Below, piece after piece: positions 61,113 through 64,000 of a stretch of DNA of 64,000 nucleotides (position 1 is the stretch's first letter; every line of letters starts with the position of its first letter). Position numbers and translations under genes: made by a program. The stretch covers positions 1 to 64,000 of the forward strand of contig CAIMUP010000141.1 of NCBI GenBank assembly GCA_903844645.1. Reading direction: 5' to 3'. The DNA comes from an uncultured Bacteroidota bacterium (GTDB lineage: Bacteria; Bacteroidota; Bacteroidia; AKYH767-A; JABDAW01). The notes beneath the pieces were generated by a model. The model was not told the origin of the DNA, did no database searches, and saw only the letters and a program-made list of their open reading frames with translations.

Positions 61113-61775
61113 ATGAGTCACGAATTAGAACAAAAAATTTTACTGTTATCAAAACATGATAACCCAGAAATTAACAAAGACCAAATCAAATTGGTAGGCG
61201 ACAAGATGTTTTTAAGCACCAACTTGGTCATCAAAGCATCTGGATTGACGGGGCAAAATGGTGCCGAAACCATCCGTCTGGGCATCGTTCGGAAGGCAGA
61301 TGCCACGGTTGAACTTTCCAATTCGGTTGACCACCTACATGTGGTGAACGATGCCGGAGTGGATATTTATGAAGAGATGGCGAAAGTCCTCTTTGCCCAA
61401 TTGGGCGGCGACCCTGTAGAGATGAAAAAGTTTTTGGTCGAGTTAAGCAAAGCCGAGACGACCGATGGCACAAAACCTGGCAAAGCGTATGGCGGATCTA
61501 TCGTTCAGAGCGATACTGCGGGGATCGCATTGATGCACTTTCATCATATTAAAGGGGCGACTTTTTATAAGATTTGGGTGAGCAGCAATCCCGATCCGAC
61601 CATCTTGAGTGCCTACACCCGCTGCACTCCGGATACTTTTATAAGCTCTCGCGGAGGCGAGGTAGCGGTGGCAACAAATGTGAAACTGCACTTCCGAATC
61701 CAAGCCTGCAACACGCATGGCGACGGAGTGATGTCCGATCCCTTTGGCGGTATTTCCTTCAGCCCAACGGTGTAA
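61113..61775 (+). CDS. Hypothetical protein with Fn3-like C-terminus
   Basis: The 220-residue protein begins MSHELEQKILLLSKHDNPEI. The first ~125 residues are mixed alpha/beta. From about residue 130 the pattern AGIALMHFHHIKGATFYKIW, VATNVKLHFRIQACNTHGDG and DPFGGISFSPTV resembles a fibronectin type III domain as seen in many Bacteroidota surface or phage-linked proteins. No signal peptide is seen. The nearest promoter is that of RNA copy 2, which would give a leader of about 460 nt containing array n. Confidence 0.7.
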   Translation: MSHELEQKILLLSKHDNPEINKDQIKLVGDKMFLSTNLVIKASGLTGQNGAETIRLGIVRKADATVELSNSVDHLHVVNDAGVDIYEEMAKVLFAQLGGDPVEMKKFLVELSKAETTDGTKPGKAYGGSIVQSDTAGIALMHFHHIKGATFYKIWVSSNPDPTILSAYTRCTPDTFISSRGGEVAVATNVKLHFRIQACNTHGDGVMSDPFGGISFSPTV

Positions 61776-61798
61776 GGGCGGGAGGAAGTTTAGAGTTT

Positions 61799-61840
61799 AA
61801 GGTTTAAGGTTGGATGATTTATTCAACTTTAAACCTTTTT
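61799..61840 (+). terminator. Terminator after the 61113 gene
   Basis: AAGGTTTAAGGTTG pairs with CAACTTTAAACCTT (one mismatch) and is followed by TTT. Confidence 0.75.
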
Positions 61841-61878
61841 CCATTTTAGAGAGTTTGTAGGATGTAACGAAATTTTTC

Positions 61879-61886
61879 TAATTTTG
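61879..61886 (+). promoter_or_regulatory. TAATTTTG promoter of the 61945 gene
   Basis: It matches TAnnTTTG 58 bp before the ATG at 61945. Confidence 0.6.
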
Positions 61887-61944
61887 ACTTTTGAAAAAAA
61901 GAGACGGCGGCGCATAATATTGAATAAAAAATAAAGATTAAAGC

Positions 61945-63105
61945 ATGGCGAAAAGAGCTAAGAAAGCGGAAGAAGAGGAATTGTCGGATGTCGGGAAACT
62001 GATGGTCAAGACCACCCTCGAGGATGATAAATTGAGGCGCGAAATATTGGAGGACCTGAAGAAAAACCCGAAGTATAAAGAATATTTCAAGGACTTCAAC
62101 AAGCAAACCGTGAATATGTTTATCAAGATGTTTGCCGATGCCAAATTCAGGTATCTGAAATACGGCGAGATGTACCTGAAGCAAGAAGATCAAGAAAGTT
62201 CGCGGTATAAAGCTCGTGCCGAACAGTATTTCTGGCAGATTCAGCAAAAGAAATTGTTCGACAAACAGTGCCTCTGGCGAGCCGAAAAGATTACCATTGA
62301 TGAAATAGAAATTGGGGAGCAATTTGAATATTGGGGAGAAGCCATCAAAACATGCCCTTTCATAGAGCCTGTTACCGAAACCGAGTTTAATCTGTTTCTG
62401 GACTTCATCAATTCCGATCAATACCGATACGATAACAACTATGACTATGCCTCTTGGCAAGACCATTTCACCCTCAAAGATGCTGAAGAGGAGGATGACG
62501 ATGAAATGCCGGATTATTATCGGTTTCACAATATACAAACGGGTAGTGGCGAGCTGATCAAGTTGCCGGATATTCGTGGTGCCAAAGAAGATAAATACAT
62601 CCAGATAACACAAGCGCAACGAACGGAAGTGTATCATCAGGAACATCCCGAAATCCCAAAGCCTGAATACGATATACGCCCCCAGATTTCTTTTGGCGAG
62701 CAGCAATTAATGGATTTTATCAAGAAATTCGATGACCCTATCATCCAGAAATATCATGAACTGATAGACCGGGGCGAATATGATGACGAGGGCTTCCCTT
62801 CCTTGAGTATCGCCTTGAATGATTTGAAGGATGCCGAAATACCTATCCCCGTTGCCGAAGGAGATTGTTGGCAGGATGTGATTATTAATTCCATGTCTCA
62901 ACATGAAGTGCGAATGCTGAATAAAGTGTTGCCGATAGTGTTTGATGAATACCAGTTCCGCGTACAAAACAATATCGGCTTCGGATATACTGATGACGAA
63001 ACCGAGGGACAAAAAAGTAAGACCGAGATGATCGAAGACCATTTCAAAAAAAATATCCTGGAAGGACGAAGGCTGAATGGCGAACCACAAGATTTTAAAT
63101 TCTAA
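61945..63105 (+). CDS. Hypothetical protein, paralogue 1 of a tandem pair
   Basis: The 386-residue cytoplasmic-looking protein starts MAKRAKKAEEEELSDVGKLM and is highly charged. It shares with the next gene YKEYFKDFNKQTVNMFIK, EQYFWQIQQKKLFDKQCLWR and EAIKTCPFIEPVTETEFNLF. The C-terminal half is acidic. No catalytic motif or membrane segment is visible and I recognise no family. The next paralogue starts 12 bp after its stop. Confidence 0.75.
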   Translation: MAKRAKKAEEEELSDVGKLMVKTTLEDDKLRREILEDLKKNPKYKEYFKDFNKQTVNMFIKMFADAKFRYLKYGEMYLKQEDQESSRYKARAEQYFWQIQQKKLFDKQCLWRAEKITIDEIEIGEQFEYWGEAIKTCPFIEPVTETEFNLFLDFINSDQYRYDNNYDYASWQDHFTLKDAEEEDDDEMPDYYRFHNIQTGSGELIKLPDIRGAKEDKYIQITQAQRTEVYHQEHPEIPKPEYDIRPQISFGEQQLMDFIKKFDDPIIQKYHELIDRGEYDDEGFPSLSIALNDLKDAEIPIPVAEGDCWQDVIINSMSQHEVRMLNKVLPIVFDEYQFRVQNNIGFGYTDDETEGQKSKTEMIEDHFKKNILEGRRLNGEPQDFKF

Positions 63106-63117
63106 AAGAAAAAAATT

Positions 63118-64000
63118 ATGGCAAAAGAAAAAAAACCGTCTGCCGAGGCGCGAAAGGATATAGCAAATACCAAAAAACGAGAGAAGGTAATGAAAGGAAT
63201 CATTGATTCGCTGACCAACGACGAGAAGTATAAAGATTATTTCAAAGAATACAGTACCAGTTCCGTTACCATATTCATCGAAAGCTATGCCCGAATAAAA
63301 GCCGGGTGGCTGGAATGGGGTCCGAACAATGTGCAGCGAGAAAATAATGAGAAGATGCGATTCAAGGAGATGGCTTCCGCGATGTTATGGGAGATTCAGC
63401 AAAAGAAATTATTCAATATCCAATGCCGATGGAGGGCTAAGGAAATGGAATTGCCGGGTGTTGAGGTTTCGTGGGACTTTCTGAAGTGGGAACAGAAGAT
63501 AAAAACTTGCCCATACATAGACCCTATTACCCAGTCCGAATTCGATTTATATAAAGCGTACATGACTTCGGGCAGCTATCAGCCTCGCCATTTTATGAGT
63601 GCATGGCAGGCTTACGATTTCTATCGTGCCGAATATATCGGGGGCAACGAATCCATGATGCCGACCCCTGCCTGGTATATTTATTATGATACGATGATGG
63701 GTACCGGAAACTTGTTTATGCTGCCCAATACCAAAGGTGAGCAAGAGCAATTCTACCTCGGATTGGTGAAGGCTAAGGAGGACGAAAAGGCTAAGAAATC
63801 CAAGAAAAAGAAATCTGGCAAAGCCGAAATACCCGCTATCATCAAGGCTATTAATCCTAAATTCGATGGCAAGCCGGCTATCATTGCCGATTATAAAACG
63901 AAAGAAGAATTTATCAAGAAGTTCGAGGATAAAACCTTGCTGAAATACTTCCATGCTATGGAAAAGGAGGATGATAATTGGATGGAAACACAGGCTTTGG
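63118..64000 (+). CDS. Hypothetical protein, paralogue 2 of a tandem pair, cut by the right edge
   Basis: It is not in the ORF track because it has no stop in the window; 294 codons are open. It starts MAKEKKPSAEARKDIANTKK and shares the pattern YKDYFKEYSTSSVTIFIE, LWEIQQKKLFNIQCRWRA and KIKTCPYIDPITQSEFDL with paralogue 1. A lysine-rich linker (KAKEDEKAKKSKKKKSGK) lies near residue 220. I recognise no family. Confidence 0.75.
   Translation, partial: MAKEKKPSAEARKDIANTKKREKVMKGIIDSLTNDEKYKDYFKEYSTSSVTIFIESYARIKAGWLEWGPNNVQRENNEKMRFKEMASAMLWEIQQKKLFNIQCRWRAKEMELPGVEVSWDFLKWEQKIKTCPYIDPITQSEFDLYKAYMTSGSYQPRHFMSAWQAYDFYRAEYIGGNESMMPTPAWYIYYDTMMGTGNLFMLPNTKGEQEQFYLGLVKAKEDEKAKKSKKKKSGKAEIPAIIKAINPKFDGKPAIIADYKTKEEFIKKFEDKTLLKYFHAMEKEDDNWMETQAL

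Noticed and set aside
61846-62706. 286-residue minus-strand ORF
   Set aside because: It is antisense to the 61945 gene, which has a promoter and a paralogue.
1-64000. tRNA or rRNA genes, IS elements, integrase and attachment sites
   Set aside because: No tRNA T-loop consensus in a cloverleaf context, no rRNA-like sequence and no transposase or integrase reading frame was seen.

Overview
The window is AT-rich chromosomal DNA of a free-living member of the Bacteroidota. I cannot place it below phylum. The evidence is five secreted proteins with type IX secretion (T9SS) sorting ends, the gliding-motility ATPase GldA, the long three-domain form of IspG, A-rich leaders without Shine-Dalgarno sequences, and many promoters of the TAnnTTTG type. 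No rRNA, tRNA, insertion sequence or CRISPR array was found.

Layout. 1-2.3 kb: membrane protein fragment and a beta-propeller T9SS protein. 2.3-3.4 kb: DUF3800 protein preceded by a candidate three-way-junction RNA. 3.4-12 kb: nrdA and nrdB, separated by about 5 kb of accessory genes (YhcG-type nuclease, two nucleotidyltransferase/HEPN modules plus a third truncated HEPN, a RES-like protein, a trypsin-like protease). 12-20 kb: DUF3109 protein, glycosyltransferase/DUF2304 pair, RecQ, a T9SS protein and a response regulator. 20-26.5 kb: a nine-gene, plus-strand cluster with a GH108-type lysozyme, a patatin phospholipase, a secreted DNA/RNA nuclease, a lipoprotein, a multi-pass membrane protein and several unknowns. 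26.7-34.5 kb: REC-CRP regulator; cca, tsaC and glyS; thioredoxin-like protein; MmcQ/YjbR protein. 35-46 kb: ferredoxin, prolyl oligopeptidase, bioD, a large T9SS type B protein broken by a frameshift, gldA, ftsE. 46.4-60.6 kb: lutB/rpiB, SIMPL protein, ispG, SET protein, a paaG-paaH-paaI operon, a SprB-repeat T9SS protein and a DUF4160/DUF2442 pair. 61-64 kb: an Fn3-like protein and two tandem paralogues of unknown function, the second cut by the right edge.

The most striking property is not a gene. At least fourteen intergenic gaps hold short tandem arrays whose units have unrelated sequences but almost always the same period: 21 bp, or 42 bp (2 x 21). Twenty-one bp is two turns of B-DNA and also seven codons, which is why the ORF track shows spurious heptad-repeat proteins there. 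Many units carry a small palindrome, and several arrays contain perfect inverted arms (20 bp in f1, 46 bp in h, 58 bp in k). Two arrays (13.1 kb and 60.8 kb) follow a conserved ~118-nt candidate RNA that starts at a TAnnTTTG-like promoter. Two others (27.9-28.6 kb and 46.0-47.1 kb) lie between members of a hairpin family that sits just after stop codons. These repeats and RNAs are the best candidates for an undescribed system; the hydrolase cluster at 20-26.5 kb is the best protein-level candidate.
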